Source: Paraburkholderia elongata
GTDB lineage: Bacteria > Pseudomonadota > Gammaproteobacteria > Burkholderiales > Burkholderiaceae
Assembly (NCBI RefSeq): GCF_013177735.1
Contig: NZ_WOEZ01000276.1
Span: forward strand, 1-64,000
Reading direction: 5' to 3'
Length of the DNA: 64,000 nucleotides
Position numbers and translations under genes: made by a program. Position 1 is the stretch's first letter. Each line of letters starts with the position of its first letter. Under the pieces are notes generated by a model that was given only the letters and a program-made list of their open reading frames with translations, had not been told where the DNA came from and ran no database searches. Shown here one piece after another: positions 42,149-51,257 of the stretch.

Positions 42149-42838
42149 TTATACGGAGGGGTGATGCACGCGTTCTTCGTCCGGCAGCGTCAGCACGCCC
42201 ATGTCGATTGCGATGCGCACAAGACCTGTCACGTTCGTGATGCCCAGCTTGCGCATCAGACTCGCGCGATGCTTTTCGATCGTTTTCGGGCTGAGATTCA
42301 GGTGCTCGCCGACCTGCCGATTGGTGTGCCCCTCGACAACGAGTCGCAGCACTGACCGCTCACGGCCGGTCAACGCATCCCAGCCGTGTGCTTTTTGCGG
42401 GGTACCCGGAGCGAGGTCAAGCGAACCGGCACAGCGACCGCGAGCGTCGAGACTCGTGTTGCGCTTGCCCTGCATGACAAGCCGCATCTCACCGACCAGG
42501 TCTTCGAATGACGCGTCCTTGATCACATAGCCGTCGGCGCCCGCGGCAAACGACTCTCGCACGTGTTCTTCGCTGCGATGAACGGTAAGGACAATGATGC
42601 GGATCTGCGGGGCGCGGCGCTTGATTGCGGCGATCGCCTCGAAACCGCTCCCGCCCGGCATCGAAAGGTCCATCAAGATGAGATCGGGCATCGTCGCGAT
42701 CGCTAGCCGGTATGCTTCGACTCCGTCGCTCGCCTCACCAACGATCCGGTAGTCGTATAGTTCGGACACCATGCGGCAAAGGCCGCTGCGCAAAAGATGC
42801 TGATCCTCCGCAATCAGCACGCGATGCTGGGTCTCCAA
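42149..42838 (-). CDS. NarL/FixJ-family response regulator
   Basis: 229 residues from TTG at 42838 with AAGGAG 8 nt upstream (METQHRVLIAEDQHLLRSG), matching the start of its paralogue at 45.7 kb. The receiver has acidic Glu11/Asp12, phosphoacceptor Asp57 (LILMDLSMPG) and Lys in GYVIKDAS. The C-terminal LuxR HTH reads LTGRERSVLRLVVEGHTNRQ and LSPKTIEKHRASLMRKLG. It lies just upstream of the secretion operon in the same direction and probably regulates it. It may be phosphorylated by the kinase encoded at 43.8 kb. Confidence 0.85.
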   Translation of the reverse strand: METQHRVLIAEDQHLLRSGLCRMVSELYDYRIVGEASDGVEAYRLAIATMPDLILMDLSMPGGSGFEAIAAIKRRAPQIRIIVLTVHRSEEHVRESFAAGADGYVIKDASFEDLVGEMRLVMQGKRNTSLDARGRCAGSLDLAPGTPQKAHGWDALTGRERSVLRLVVEGHTNRQVGEHLNLSPKTIEKHRASLMRKLGITNVTGLVRIAIDMGVLTLPDEERVHHPSV

Positions 42839-42868
42839 TTTCGTCGCTCCTTGCCGCACCGTGCGAGA

Positions 42869-43501
42869 CTAGTTGGACGCAACGGCGTCATGGTAGGCGC
42901 TCAGCAGTTCCGCCGGCGTCGCGAAGCCGTCGATACGCAGCCATGGTTTTCCGGGCGCCGCACGCAGGAATGCAACCGGCGTGTGATTCATCTTGTCGCC
43001 CCGATAGACGTTGAAGGCGCGTTGCGTCGCAATGCTCGCCTCGACGGTGCCGGTGTAGTGCTGCCACTCCGGGCCGGCGTCGAATCGGGCAGCGTACGTT
43101 CTAAGGCGTGCCGGGGTGTCCTGCTCAGGATCGATCGAGATCGACACGATGTGCACCTTGTTCCGGTCGCCGCCTAACTCGCTTTGCAACTTCTCGAGCG
43201 TCTGGCTGACCATTGGGCAAATGGTGGTGCACGTGGTGTAGATGAAAGTCAGGATCACCGGCCGGCCGTCGTTCAATTCATCGATCAACGAGACCGTCTT
43301 GCCGTCGTCCCTGACCAGCTTCACCGGCGGCAGCGTGTAGTCGACGGTCGAGCGCATGGTGCCCGACATCATGTGATGATGCATATGCGCGTCGGCGCCA
43401 TCGGCGGCATCTGCGGCAGACGCGCACCATGCCGCGGGACCTGCCAGTCCGGCGCCGGCTAGCAGGACCGCGCCGAACAGGACTACATTGGTCGTTCTCA
43501 T
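42869..43501 (-). CDS. SCO1/SenC-family copper chaperone or thiol-disulfide protein
   Basis: About 210 residues from ATG at 43501. It has an N-terminal signal/anchor and a His/Met-rich stretch (AHMHHHMM near 39-45). The thioredoxin-like domain carries the SCO metal motif TCTTICP (Cys91 and Cys95) and the later metal-ligand His in MNHTPVAFL. SCO proteins deliver copper to the CuA site of cytochrome c oxidase or act as periplasmic redox sensors. The position between a response regulator and a histidine kinase suggests a redox or copper link to this signalling cluster. Confidence 0.85.
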   Translation of the reverse strand: MRTTNVVLFGAVLLAGAGLAGPAAWCASAADAADGADAHMHHHMMSGTMRSTVDYTLPPVKLVRDDGKTVSLIDELNDGRPVILTFIYTTCTTICPMVSQTLEKLQSELGGDRNKVHIVSISIDPEQDTPARLRTYAARFDAGPEWQHYTGTVEASIATQRAFNVYRGDKMNHTPVAFLRAAPGKPWLRIDGFATPAELLSAYHDAVASN

Positions 43502-43630
43502 TGCTGGCTCCAGAAGTATCATGAACACGGCGTCGATACCCGCGTGACCGCATGAAAGGCGCGCCACCGTGCATGTTCAGTCTCATGAATTTGCGCGCGA
43601 GCGTCATTGGATGAGAGCCCCCAAAGCAAG

Positions 43631-43747
43631 GTAGGGCATGTCCGCCTGCGGGAAAACCCGCCGTGTTTAATCGGGGACTCCCCACATCGCGACTCAGTAC
43701 ATGTCCGGTTGCAGCGAGCGCGAGTCGAGGCCTACAATTTGTATAGG
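43631..43747. promoter_or_regulatory. Divergent SCO/kinase regulatory region
   Basis: GTAGGG at 43631-43636 lies in AAGGTAGGGCATG. An imperfect palindrome CCTACAATTTGTATAGG occupies 43731-43747, and a CTTAAG pair follows at 43748-43764, close to the kinase start. These are candidates for response-regulator binding; a -10-like TATAGG overlaps the palindrome. Confidence 0.35.
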
Positions 43748-43784
43748 CTTAAGATTCCCTTAAGGAAACGCATCGGGAGCTCCA

Positions 43785-44918
43785 ATGGATGCAAACGAGC
43801 CTGCCGGACACCAGGTGAAGCTGGTCGACCTGATCGAGGCCATGCGCAAGCTTTGCATTGCGGCACGGCCTCACGAACCGGGCACCGGCAGCGTCACTGA
43901 TGCGCGCGGTGCGGCACTTGCCGTTCTCACGCCGGATGGAACATTCCTGTCGGCGAATCGTACCGCGGCGGCCCTGTTGGGCTACTCGAGCGCCGAGCTG
44001 GCCGGCAAGCGGCTCGTCGACCTGGCGCCGGACGACCTGTGCGTAGCGCTCGCGGGAGAATTGTCCGTGAGCGCGCATCGCGAATTTCATTCCTTTCCTG
44101 CGGTACTCTGCGGCCGCATCGGCCACCCGACCCGGCTCATGTTGCACCAGCAGTCGGTCCCCAGCGGCCAGACCGGGCGCAGTGCGTTGCTGACGCTTTT
44201 TGAGGAGTCTCTGATTCCCGGGCCCGAACTTGCGGATGCCACGCGTTTGCCCGATGCGAGTGCGCGGGACCGTCTAACGTACCTGACGATGGGTCAACAG
44301 AAAGAGCGTCAACGCCTTGCGGCGGAACTGCACGACGGCCTTGGGCAAGCATTGACGCTCGTCAAGCTGATGGCCGAGGACGCACTGATGCGGATACGCC
44401 GCGGGCAGGTCGACGACGCTGCCCAGCTGCTGGATGCAACCGTGCTCAGAATCCGTGAGACGATCGGCGACGTGAGGCAGATATGCGGGGAACTGCGCCC
44501 GGTCATGCTCGATCAGCTCGGCCTGCCCGCCGCGTTGGGTTCACTATGCCGGCGCATCGAGCGCAGCGCCGAACACATCTCGGTCGTGTTCAACTGCGAC
44601 GTCGGCGACGAGGACGTGCCGGAGCATCTAAAGGCCGACATATTCAGGCTCGCTCAGGAAGCGCTGAACAACACCGTCAAGCATGCAGCAGCCACGGAAG
44701 TCACGCTCGGGTTCCGACGTATTGCGGGCGGCCTTTTGATGACGATTCTGGACAACGGCGTCGGCTACGAAAACCGTCCTCTGTCGACAGAGGACGCCTG
44801 TGCAACCGGTCTTGGCCTGATCGGCATGCAACACCGGGTCGAGTCGCACGGCGGCACGTTTTCAATCCAGTCGTTCGGTACGAGCGGAACGCTGGTCTCG
44901 GCGGCATGGACCGCCTAG
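43785..44918 (+). CDS. Soluble PAS-HisKA_3 sensor histidine kinase
   Basis: 377 residues, no transmembrane segment. A PAS-like domain spans about 40-140 (ALAVLTPDGTFLSANRTAAA, LLGYSSAELAGKRLVDLAPD). The HisKA_3 dimerisation domain has phosphoacceptor His183 (RQRLAAELHDGLGQALTLVK), and the HATPase_c domain has the N box QEALNNTVKHA and a glycine-rich TGLGLIGMQHRVE. NarX-type kinases phosphorylate NarL/FixJ regulators, and two such regulators flank it. It converges with one and lies divergent from the SCO gene. The PAS ligand is unknown. Confidence 0.9.
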   Translation: MDANEPAGHQVKLVDLIEAMRKLCIAARPHEPGTGSVTDARGAALAVLTPDGTFLSANRTAAALLGYSSAELAGKRLVDLAPDDLCVALAGELSVSAHREFHSFPAVLCGRIGHPTRLMLHQQSVPSGQTGRSALLTLFEESLIPGPELADATRLPDASARDRLTYLTMGQQKERQRLAAELHDGLGQALTLVKLMAEDALMRIRRGQVDDAAQLLDATVLRIRETIGDVRQICGELRPVMLDQLGLPAALGSLCRRIERSAEHISVVFNCDVGDEDVPEHLKADIFRLAQEALNNTVKHAAATEVTLGFRRIAGGLLMTILDNGVGYENRPLSTEDACATGLGLIGMQHRVESHGGTFSIQSFGTSGTLVSAAWTA

Positions 44919-44936
44919 TGTACTTTCCATTCGCGC

Positions 44937-45722
44937 TCAGCGCGCCGCCCCGCCCAGCTGGTAGTTGGGCAACTCCGGGGCCGGAGGGAATTCCGGCGGT
45001 GGATCCGGGTCGGCCGGCGCTCGGACGAGCGTGTCGTTAGCGTTCGGCTCGGAGCACTTCTCGGCCAGAGAAGTCAGCAGGCCCATGCTGATAGCGACCA
45101 GGACTAATTCCGTCAGATTGGCGATATGGAGCTTGTGCATCATGCTGGCCCGATACTTCTCGATCGTCTTCGGGCTGAGATTCAAGTACTGCCCGACCTG
45201 CCGGTTAGTGCGCCCTTCTGCGATCAGTTTCAGAACACTGCGCTCCCGCCCCGTCAGAACGTCCCACGCCTTCTTTGGCGCGGGCGCTTCGCGACCTGTT
45301 ACGAATGAGTCGACCATGTACCCGTACACGTCGGCGCTCAGATGTTTCTTCCCCTGCATCACCATGCGCATGGCGACCAGGAGCTCATCGAACGAGACAT
45401 CTTTCAGCACGTAACCCTCGACGCCGGCGCGCAGCGCCTCACGCACATACTCTTCGCTCTGGTGAACCGTGAGCACTACGATTCGTATGTTCGGCGATCG
45501 GCGTTTGATTGCCGCGCTGGCATCGATTCCGTTCATGCCTCGCATCGACAGATCCATCAGCATCAGATCGGGATTCAGCGTCATCGCCATTTGACAGGCT
45601 TCCTTGCCGTCTCTCGCTTCACCGATGACGTCATAGCCCCCTTGCGCCGAAAGCATCGAGCGCAGACCGTTTCGTAGCAGATCGTGGTCTTCGGCGATCA
45701 CGACGCGGCAGTTGGTACTCAT
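44937..45722 (-). CDS. NarL/FixJ-family response regulator, paralogue of the one at 42.1 kb
   Basis: About 261 residues from ATG at 45722 (MSTNCRVVIAEDHDLLRNG). The receiver has Asp57 (LMLMDLSMRG) and Lys in GYVLKDVS. The LuxR HTH reads LTGRERSVLKLIAEGRTNRQ and LSPKTIEKYRASMMHKLH. It shares most positions with the 42.1-kb regulator but has an extra C-terminal tail of about 40 residues rich in Pro and Glu (PDPPPEFPPAPELPNYQ). It converges on the histidine kinase gene with an 18-bp gap. Likely an output partner of that kinase. Confidence 0.85.
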   Translation of the reverse strand: MSTNCRVVIAEDHDLLRNGLRSMLSAQGGYDVIGEARDGKEACQMAMTLNPDLMLMDLSMRGMNGIDASAAIKRRSPNIRIVVLTVHQSEEYVREALRAGVEGYVLKDVSFDELLVAMRMVMQGKKHLSADVYGYMVDSFVTGREAPAPKKAWDVLTGRERSVLKLIAEGRTNRQVGQYLNLSPKTIEKYRASMMHKLHIANLTELVLVAISMGLLTSLAEKCSEPNANDTLVRAPADPDPPPEFPPAPELPNYQLGGAAR

Positions 45723-46269
45723 GTTTTTCCCCCGGCAGCCAGGAACCGGTCGCGACAAGGCTGTGCGGCCGTTAAACGGCGCCCACCGCATGTCTCGGCT
45801 TTTTTACATCCCCTACCTTCGAATTCCTAACTTTCACTTGCTATGCAGCCACGCCGCATACGTCTTCCCACCGCAAGGTTCGCGCCATGTCTCTGCGAGC
45901 CAGCATTGATCAGTAGCGAAATTCATACGACGTTTGAAATGGCCGAAGATAGCGACGTGTATGTTTCAAATTTGAACAAATTTCCCCCGGACGGGAGATT
46001 AGTAGCAATACCGATAGAGTAGATATCACGCGCTGAATTGATCAACGGGACAGTACTTACCGATTACCAGTTCGAATCGGAAATATTCCCCCTCGACGTC
46101 TATGCCAGGTCATACCGCATCTGATTTCCCACGGTTACCCGGCGTTACGAATGTAACGATTTTGTACAGCCCTCCGACCCGTCCGTTTTGCGTCTCAAAG
46201 TGTAGGGAGGTGCCCCATTGCAGCTGCGCTTTCCTCCACACCACAATTGAGATGCGGGGGAACACGACC
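45723..46269. promoter_or_regulatory. Long AT-richer regulatory region between response regulator and lytic transglycosylase
   Basis: 547 bp without a gene. It holds GAAGGTAGGGGATG on the minus strand (45806-45819), the perfect palindrome TTCAAATTTGAA (45965-45976), and TGTAGGGAGG (46201-46210) close to the transglycosylase start. The low-GC blocks fit promoters for the divergent genes. Exact -35/-10 elements are not clear. Confidence 0.4.
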
Positions 46270-46902
46270 ATGCGCTATAGCCTTTCATCCGGACCAGGAC
46301 ATGCGATCCTCATCGCATGCGCGATGCTTGGCATGGCATCACCGGGGGTTGCACGCGCAGAGATTTTTGGAGCGGTTGCGAGTAATGGTGCAATCGTCCT
46401 GACCAACGAACCTGGCAAAGCAGGGTTGGCCGTCATCGTTGCCGGCGATCCGCCATCCGAACGCGATGCGAAGCGCGCGGAAGCCTCAACGTCCGGGAGC
46501 GGCGACGCGTCGCGGTTCGCCGATGTGATCGAGGAAGCAAGCCGCACCTTTCGCGTTAAGCCCGAACTCTTGCGCGCTGTGATCGACGTCGAATCCCGAT
46601 ACAACCCGAAGGCGGTTTCAGACAAAGGTGCGCAAGGACTGATGCAGGTCATGCCGGAGACAGCACGGCGCTTTGCCGGTGGAGACATGCTCAATCCCCG
46701 AGACAACGTACTGACAGGAGCACGCTATCTGCGCTTCCTTCTCGATCTCTTCAACGACGATGTCGAACTCACCGTGGCCGCGTACAACGCTGGGGAAAAT
46801 GCCGTGATTCGGGCCGGCTATCGCGTGCCCTCTCTGCGGGAAACGCGCGCTTACGTGCCACGGGTTCTGGAGCGCTATCGGCGCATGCTCGCAGCCGGTT
46901 GA
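46270..46902 (+). CDS. Secreted lytic transglycosylase (SLT domain)
   Basis: About 210 residues from ATG at 46270; an ATG at 46252 adds six residues. The signal peptide ends near GVARA (30). A short DUF4124-like segment (EIFGAVASNGAIVLTNEP) precedes the SLT domain, which has catalytic Glu108 in DVESRYNPKAVSDKGAQGLM, QVMPETARRF and AAYNAGENAV. The protein cuts peptidoglycan glycan strands in the periplasm. Near a secretion/pilus operon it could open the wall for the machine, as PilT-associated and VirB1-like transglycosylases do, although it is transcribed separately. Confidence 0.85.
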   Translation: MRYSLSSGPGHAILIACAMLGMASPGVARAEIFGAVASNGAIVLTNEPGKAGLAVIVAGDPPSERDAKRAEASTSGSGDASRFADVIEEASRTFRVKPELLRAVIDVESRYNPKAVSDKGAQGLMQVMPETARRFAGGDMLNPRDNVLTGARYLRFLLDLFNDDVELTVAAYNAGENAVIRAGYRVPSLRETRAYVPRVLERYRRMLAAG

Positions 46903-47000
46903 CGTTGCGTGCTCCGGCGGCAAGCCGGCGCCCGTATCGATGACATCCGGGCGTGACCAGCCACCGGCCTCGTCGTGCTGTTGCCGAGTCCGGGAACGGA

Positions 47001-47510
47001 TTACGGAAATGCTGGAATGGTCGGCTCCGTTCCCCGGATCTCGGCCTCCGCGTGGTGAAGCTTGATCATCTCTTCGATTTCCTCGACGCGATCCTTTGGG
47101 ACGTCGATCATCATCAGCAGTTCACCCCGCTCGATCGCCTCTTCGAAACGTTTCAGCCGCGTATTCGGGACATCGACACCGATCATCGTCGCCGTCCATG
47201 CGCCAAACCCGGCGCCCGCAAGCGTGAGCGCAACGACAACGCCGCCCGCAATGGTCAGGCCCGCAGGCGGATAAGCCATTGCAACCAGGCCCGTCAACAT
47301 TCCGGTCGCGCAACCCGCCGCCGTACCTCGCGTCAGTGCGTGAAGCAAGTCGCTGCTCTGTGCAAGCGTGGCCTCCGGCAAATCGTCGAGCCGTACACTA
47401 TGGTTGGCAATCACGTGGATATGCCGCCAGTCGACCCGCCTTAACAGAAGCTCGTCAACAATCATCCGCGCACATTGCGTGCTCGGAAGCAAAAAGTATA
47501 TGCGTCTCAT
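47001..47510 (-). CDS. Membrane protein with glycine-rich hydrophobic pair (DUF1269-like)
   Basis: 169 residues from ATG at 47510 (MRRIYFLLPSTQCARMIVDE). The soluble N-terminal third is followed by two hydrophobic segments (GMLTGLVAMAYPPAGLTIAG, GVVVALTLAGAGFGAW) and a C-terminal acidic domain with LKRFEEAIERGELLMMIDVP and VEEIEEMIKLHHAEAEI. This architecture fits the DUF1269-type 'magnesium transporter-like' glycine-zipper proteins. Function unknown. The 190 bp between it and ccsB contains no gene. Confidence 0.65.
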   Translation of the reverse strand: MRRIYFLLPSTQCARMIVDELLLRRVDWRHIHVIANHSVRLDDLPEATLAQSSDLLHALTRGTAAGCATGMLTGLVAMAYPPAGLTIAGGVVVALTLAGAGFGAWTATMIGVDVPNTRLKRFEEAIERGELLMMIDVPKDRVEEIEEMIKLHHAEAEIRGTEPTIPAFP

Positions 47511-47702
47511 GGCGACCTCGCTGACCGTAGATCGGGATCTATCCGGACCCCTAACTTCATTCTTGCGCGGATTGGCAGCGCGAAAAAGTAGGAATGCTCG
47601 CCGAAATGAATGGGGCGAGACCCGCAGCGTGTGTCGCCCGTCGAACGATGCGCACGGCAAGCCGGAGCTTCGGACGAAAGGTGCGGGCGCTCCGGTATTC
47701 TT

Positions 47703-48914
47703 TTACAGCTTGCCGTAGCTATGCAGCCCCGACAGGAACATATTAACGCCGAGGAATGCGAAGGTCGTCACCAGCAGGCCGGTCAGCGCCCACCATGCCG
47801 CCACCGCGCCGCGCAGGCCCTTCATCAAGCGCATATGAAGCCAGGCTGCGTAGTTCAGCCAGACGATCAGCGCCCACGTTTCCTTCGGGTCCCAGCTCCA
47901 GTAACCGCCCCATGCTTCAGCGGCCCACAGCGCGCCGAGGATCGTCGCGATCGTGAAGAACGCGAAGCCGACGGCGATCGACTTGTACATCAGGTCGTCG
48001 AGCACATCGAGCGGCGGCAGGCGGTCTGCCAGCACGCCGCGCTCCTTCGCCAGATACGCGACGCCGACCATTGCCGACAACGCGAAGCTGCCATAACCGA
48101 TGAAGTTAGCCGGCACGTGGATCTTCATCCACCAGCTCTGCAGCGCCGGCACGAGCGGCTGGATCTGCTGTGCGTCACGAGCGACCGAGTACCACATCAG
48201 GAAGCCGACCGCCGCGCTGATCACCAGCAGCACGAACGCGCCGAGCGCACGCGTGTTGTAGTGCTGCTCGTAGTACAGATAGAACAACGCCGTGATCAGG
48301 CTGAACAGCACGAACACTTCGTACAGGTTCGAGATTGGAATATGACCGACGTCCGCGCCGATCAGGTACGACTCGTACCAGCGCACCATCAGACCGACAA
48401 AGCCCATCACCACTGCGGCCCACGTCATTTTCGAACCGATCGCAGCGCCGGTCGGGGAACGCGACAGCAGGCCGATCCAGTAGAAGACGGTGGCGAACAC
48501 GAAGAGCGCGCTCATCCACAGGATTGCGGACTGACTCGACAGGAAATACTTGAGGAAGAAGGCGCTATCCGCGCGCGACAGATCGCCCTGATAGATCTGG
48601 ATCGCCAGCAACGACAGCGCTGCAATACCGACCATCAGCGGACGCACGGGCTTCCAGCGCCAGCCGAGTACGACGAATACCGGCACCGCCAGACACAGCA
48701 CCAGTTTGTCGTAGTAGTTCATGAACGGGTAATAGCGCGACAGCGCGAACCCCGCGCCCGCGACCATCACGACGGCGAACAGCCAGTCGACGATGCCGAG
48801 GCGCTTCAGGAAGGGGCGCTCGTCATACTGCGCGACGTTGAGCGCCTCGCTCGCGAACGCCTTGTGCGGCCGCGAGGGTGAAGAGGAGGATGAGGAAACC
48901 TGAGTCAAGTCCAT
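47703..48914 (-). CDS. ccsB: Cytochrome c biogenesis protein CcsB (System II, ResC/CcsA type)
   Basis: 403-residue polytopic membrane protein with the heme-handling tryptophan-rich motif WGGYWSWDPKETWALIVW and flanking conserved His residues. Together with ResB it exports heme and ligates it to CxxCH apocytochromes in the periplasm (System II). It starts 4 bp after resB ends. Burkholderia use this pathway for cytochromes such as the c4 encoded just upstream. The N-terminal 30 residues are Ser-rich and non-conserved. Confidence 0.9.
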   Translation of the reverse strand: MDLTQVSSSSSSPSRPHKAFASEALNVAQYDERPFLKRLGIVDWLFAVVMVAGAGFALSRYYPFMNYYDKLVLCLAVPVFVVLGWRWKPVRPLMVGIAALSLLAIQIYQGDLSRADSAFFLKYFLSSQSAILWMSALFVFATVFYWIGLLSRSPTGAAIGSKMTWAAVVMGFVGLMVRWYESYLIGADVGHIPISNLYEVFVLFSLITALFYLYYEQHYNTRALGAFVLLVISAAVGFLMWYSVARDAQQIQPLVPALQSWWMKIHVPANFIGYGSFALSAMVGVAYLAKERGVLADRLPPLDVLDDLMYKSIAVGFAFFTIATILGALWAAEAWGGYWSWDPKETWALIVWLNYAAWLHMRLMKGLRGAVAAWWALTGLLVTTFAFLGVNMFLSGLHSYGKL

Positions 48915-48918
48915 GATC

Positions 48919-51141
48919 TTACCGGGTCGAATCTTGTGAGCGTGCGGACGGCGCGCCGGCTTGGCCGGGTTTGTCGGAGGCGCCGGCGGCGTCGGATGCT
49001 TCTATGAGCCTGGTGCCCAACGCGGCGCCGACGGCGTCGCGCGTTTGGACGAACTCCTTTTCGAAATCGAGCGTTTTGCGCGCGCTCGACATCGCCATCA
49101 CGACATTCGTGCCGTGATCGGTATCTTTGAGCCAGAACCAGAGGCGCCGTTCGCGGACGTAGAACATCGAAAAGATGCCCAACACGAGGAGCAGGCTGCC
49201 AAGATACACGACTTTTTTGCCCGGCGCGCGCGTCAACTGAAATACCGAAGCTTGCACCTGCTTGAATGAGTCAAGCTGCAAGTAGACCGGCGAACCATAC
49301 AAAAAGCTGTCGGATATCGCATTGATCGCGCTTTGGATGAAACGGCTGGCGTCCGCATTGGCCTGCGCATCCGGCTCGCCCAGCTGCTCACGCGACAGTT
49401 GCCACAGGTCCCACGTAGCACCTTCCAGCATGCGCAGCAGCAGGCCCGCGGCCTTTTCCTGCTCGCCCTTCGGCACCGAATGATCGATGAACCCGGCGAT
49501 CGCCTGGAAGCCGCCGACCGCCTGGCCGTTCGGCATCTTGATACCGTTGTCCGCACCGGCAAACAGGGTCAGGACACGCAGTGCGCTTTCCTCCAGGTGC
49601 TGCTGCAGTTCGGTATTCGAACCCGGCACCGAGCGCAGCGCAAAACGGTGAGCGGCGGCTGCCCGCATGGCCGGATTTTCAAGCGTGGCGCGCAGGTTCA
49701 TCCATTCCTTGACGGTACCGCCGGTGTCGGCGGGAATACGCAGGTAGCGGAATGGGTCGTCCGGATTCAGGCGCATGCCGGCGAGGAACATCTTTTCGCC
49801 CGCGACGTCCACCGGCAGCATGTAGTTGTTGTACTCGCGCGCCTGGCCGTCCTTGTCACGCACCTTGTACTGCACCGACGGGCCGACGTTATGCAGATCC
49901 AGCGGCTTGGAGCTCTTGGCGCCGGAGCCGAGGCGCTCGTCGAACGCCTCTTTCAGCGTGCGATGCGCGGCGACGCCACGGGCGTCGGTCTGGCCGCTGC
50001 CGTTCGAGACGTTTTCGACGTTGATCGCGCGGAAATCGGTGAATTCGACGGTCTGGCCGTCAGCCAGCGGCGTAGCCGTGCTCAACGGTGCATTGCCGCC
50101 GATCGTGCCGCCGAACGGCGCGTTTTTTGCACTCGCGCCGGACATCGGGTACGCGGTCATCTGCATCTGCGAGCCGCCATCCTGGAAGCTCGACTGGTAG
50201 ATCGACACGCCGTCGTAGGTGAAGGGCTTGTTCACTTCGACGCGTGCCGGCACGCGCGCGCCCGTCTTATGGTCGACCACGACGATGTCGCTCGCGAACA
50301 GCTTCGGCATGCCCGTGGAGTAATAGTCGACGATGAACTTGTTCAGTTCGATCGAGAACGGCAGGTCCTGGATCAGCGAGCCGTCCGGTTGATTCAGGAT
50401 CGCCGTCGACACATGCTGCCCTTCCGGCACCCATGCGTAACCGCGGAAAGTCGGGTTCGATTGCGAGAGGCGATGTTCCGGCGGAATGTCGTTGATCACC
50501 GTGTTGGCGCGAATCGGCGACTTGTCGAACAGCCACATTTGCAACTTGATCGGCAAATTGCTGTCGAGCAGACCGCCCAGACAGATCACCACAATCGCAA
50601 TGTGCGCGGAGATGTAGCCGAACTTGGTCAGCGCACCGCGCTTGGCGGCGATCAGCGTTGCGCCGTCCGACTCACGCGTGACGAACTTGTAGCCGAGCTG
50701 CGCCGAGAGTTTGGCAAGCACCGCCGCGGTCTGCGCGCGCGCGCCGTGCACCGCGAACTCGCCCTTGTGATGGAACGCGCGCAGGCTGCCTTCGCGGACC
50801 TTGTCCTTCCAGCTCTTGGCGTCCGCGACCATTTTCGGTGCATTGCGGATCACGCACAGCGACACCGACACCATCAGAAAGCCGAGAATCAGCATGAACC
50901 ACCACGAGCTGTACACCGTGTACAGGCTCAGCGAGCGGAAGATGTCCGCCCAGAACGGGCCGAACTGATTGACGTAGTTGGGATAGGGATCGTCCTGCGT
51001 GAGGACGGTGCCGATGATACTGGCGATCGACAGAATCACGAGCAGCGCAATCGCGAAACGCATCGAACTCAATACTTCGATGATGCTGCGCGTATTGCGA
51101 TTGCCCGACTTCAACTGCAAACCCGACGTGGTGACGCTCAT
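48919..51141 (-). CDS. resB: Cytochrome c biogenesis protein ResB
   Basis: 740 residues. N-terminal membrane helices (FAIALLVILSIASIIGTVLT, LGFLMVSVSLCVIRNAPKMV) are followed by a third helix near 180, a very long periplasmic domain and a final helix near the C-terminus (KVVYLGSLLLVLGIFSMFYV). Partner of CcsB in the System II cytochrome c synthetase. ATG at 51141 gives the expected N-terminus. A cytosolic C-terminal tail of about 70 residues ends in low complexity. Confidence 0.9.
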   Translation of the reverse strand: MSVTTSGLQLKSGNRNTRSIIEVLSSMRFAIALLVILSIASIIGTVLTQDDPYPNYVNQFGPFWADIFRSLSLYTVYSSWWFMLILGFLMVSVSLCVIRNAPKMVADAKSWKDKVREGSLRAFHHKGEFAVHGARAQTAAVLAKLSAQLGYKFVTRESDGATLIAAKRGALTKFGYISAHIAIVVICLGGLLDSNLPIKLQMWLFDKSPIRANTVINDIPPEHRLSQSNPTFRGYAWVPEGQHVSTAILNQPDGSLIQDLPFSIELNKFIVDYYSTGMPKLFASDIVVVDHKTGARVPARVEVNKPFTYDGVSIYQSSFQDGGSQMQMTAYPMSGASAKNAPFGGTIGGNAPLSTATPLADGQTVEFTDFRAINVENVSNGSGQTDARGVAAHRTLKEAFDERLGSGAKSSKPLDLHNVGPSVQYKVRDKDGQAREYNNYMLPVDVAGEKMFLAGMRLNPDDPFRYLRIPADTGGTVKEWMNLRATLENPAMRAAAAHRFALRSVPGSNTELQQHLEESALRVLTLFAGADNGIKMPNGQAVGGFQAIAGFIDHSVPKGEQEKAAGLLLRMLEGATWDLWQLSREQLGEPDAQANADASRFIQSAINAISDSFLYGSPVYLQLDSFKQVQASVFQLTRAPGKKVVYLGSLLLVLGIFSMFYVRERRLWFWLKDTDHGTNVVMAMSSARKTLDFEKEFVQTRDAVGAALGTRLIEASDAAGASDKPGQAGAPSARSQDSTR

Positions 51142-51161
51142 TCATGCTCCGACTGAACAGC

Positions 51162-51208
51162 AAAAAAGGGTGAAGGGCTGTCGTAGGCACGACGCCCTCA
51201 CCCTTTTC
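51162..51208 (-). terminator. Long two-part hairpin between cytochrome c4 and resB
   Basis: AAAAGGGTGAAGGGC and GCCCTCACCCTTTT pair with one bulge, with an inner GTCGT/ACGAC stem. Read leftward the stem ends in a T-run, as expected for a terminator after the cytochrome gene. It has A/T-runs on both sides. Confidence 0.6.
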
Positions 51209-51257
51209 TTATTTTGTACCGGCCTCACCGGGCCGGTTGCACTTGCGTGCGGACTTC

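Noticed and set aside
47610..48881. 423-codon rightward open frame opposite ccsB
   Set aside because: It is antisense to a well-supported System II gene, has the His/Arg/Gln-rich composition typical of GC-rich antisense frames and no ribosome-binding site.
49333..51156. 607-codon rightward open frame opposite resB
   Set aside because: Antisense shadow of resB with biased His/Arg composition; no family pattern.
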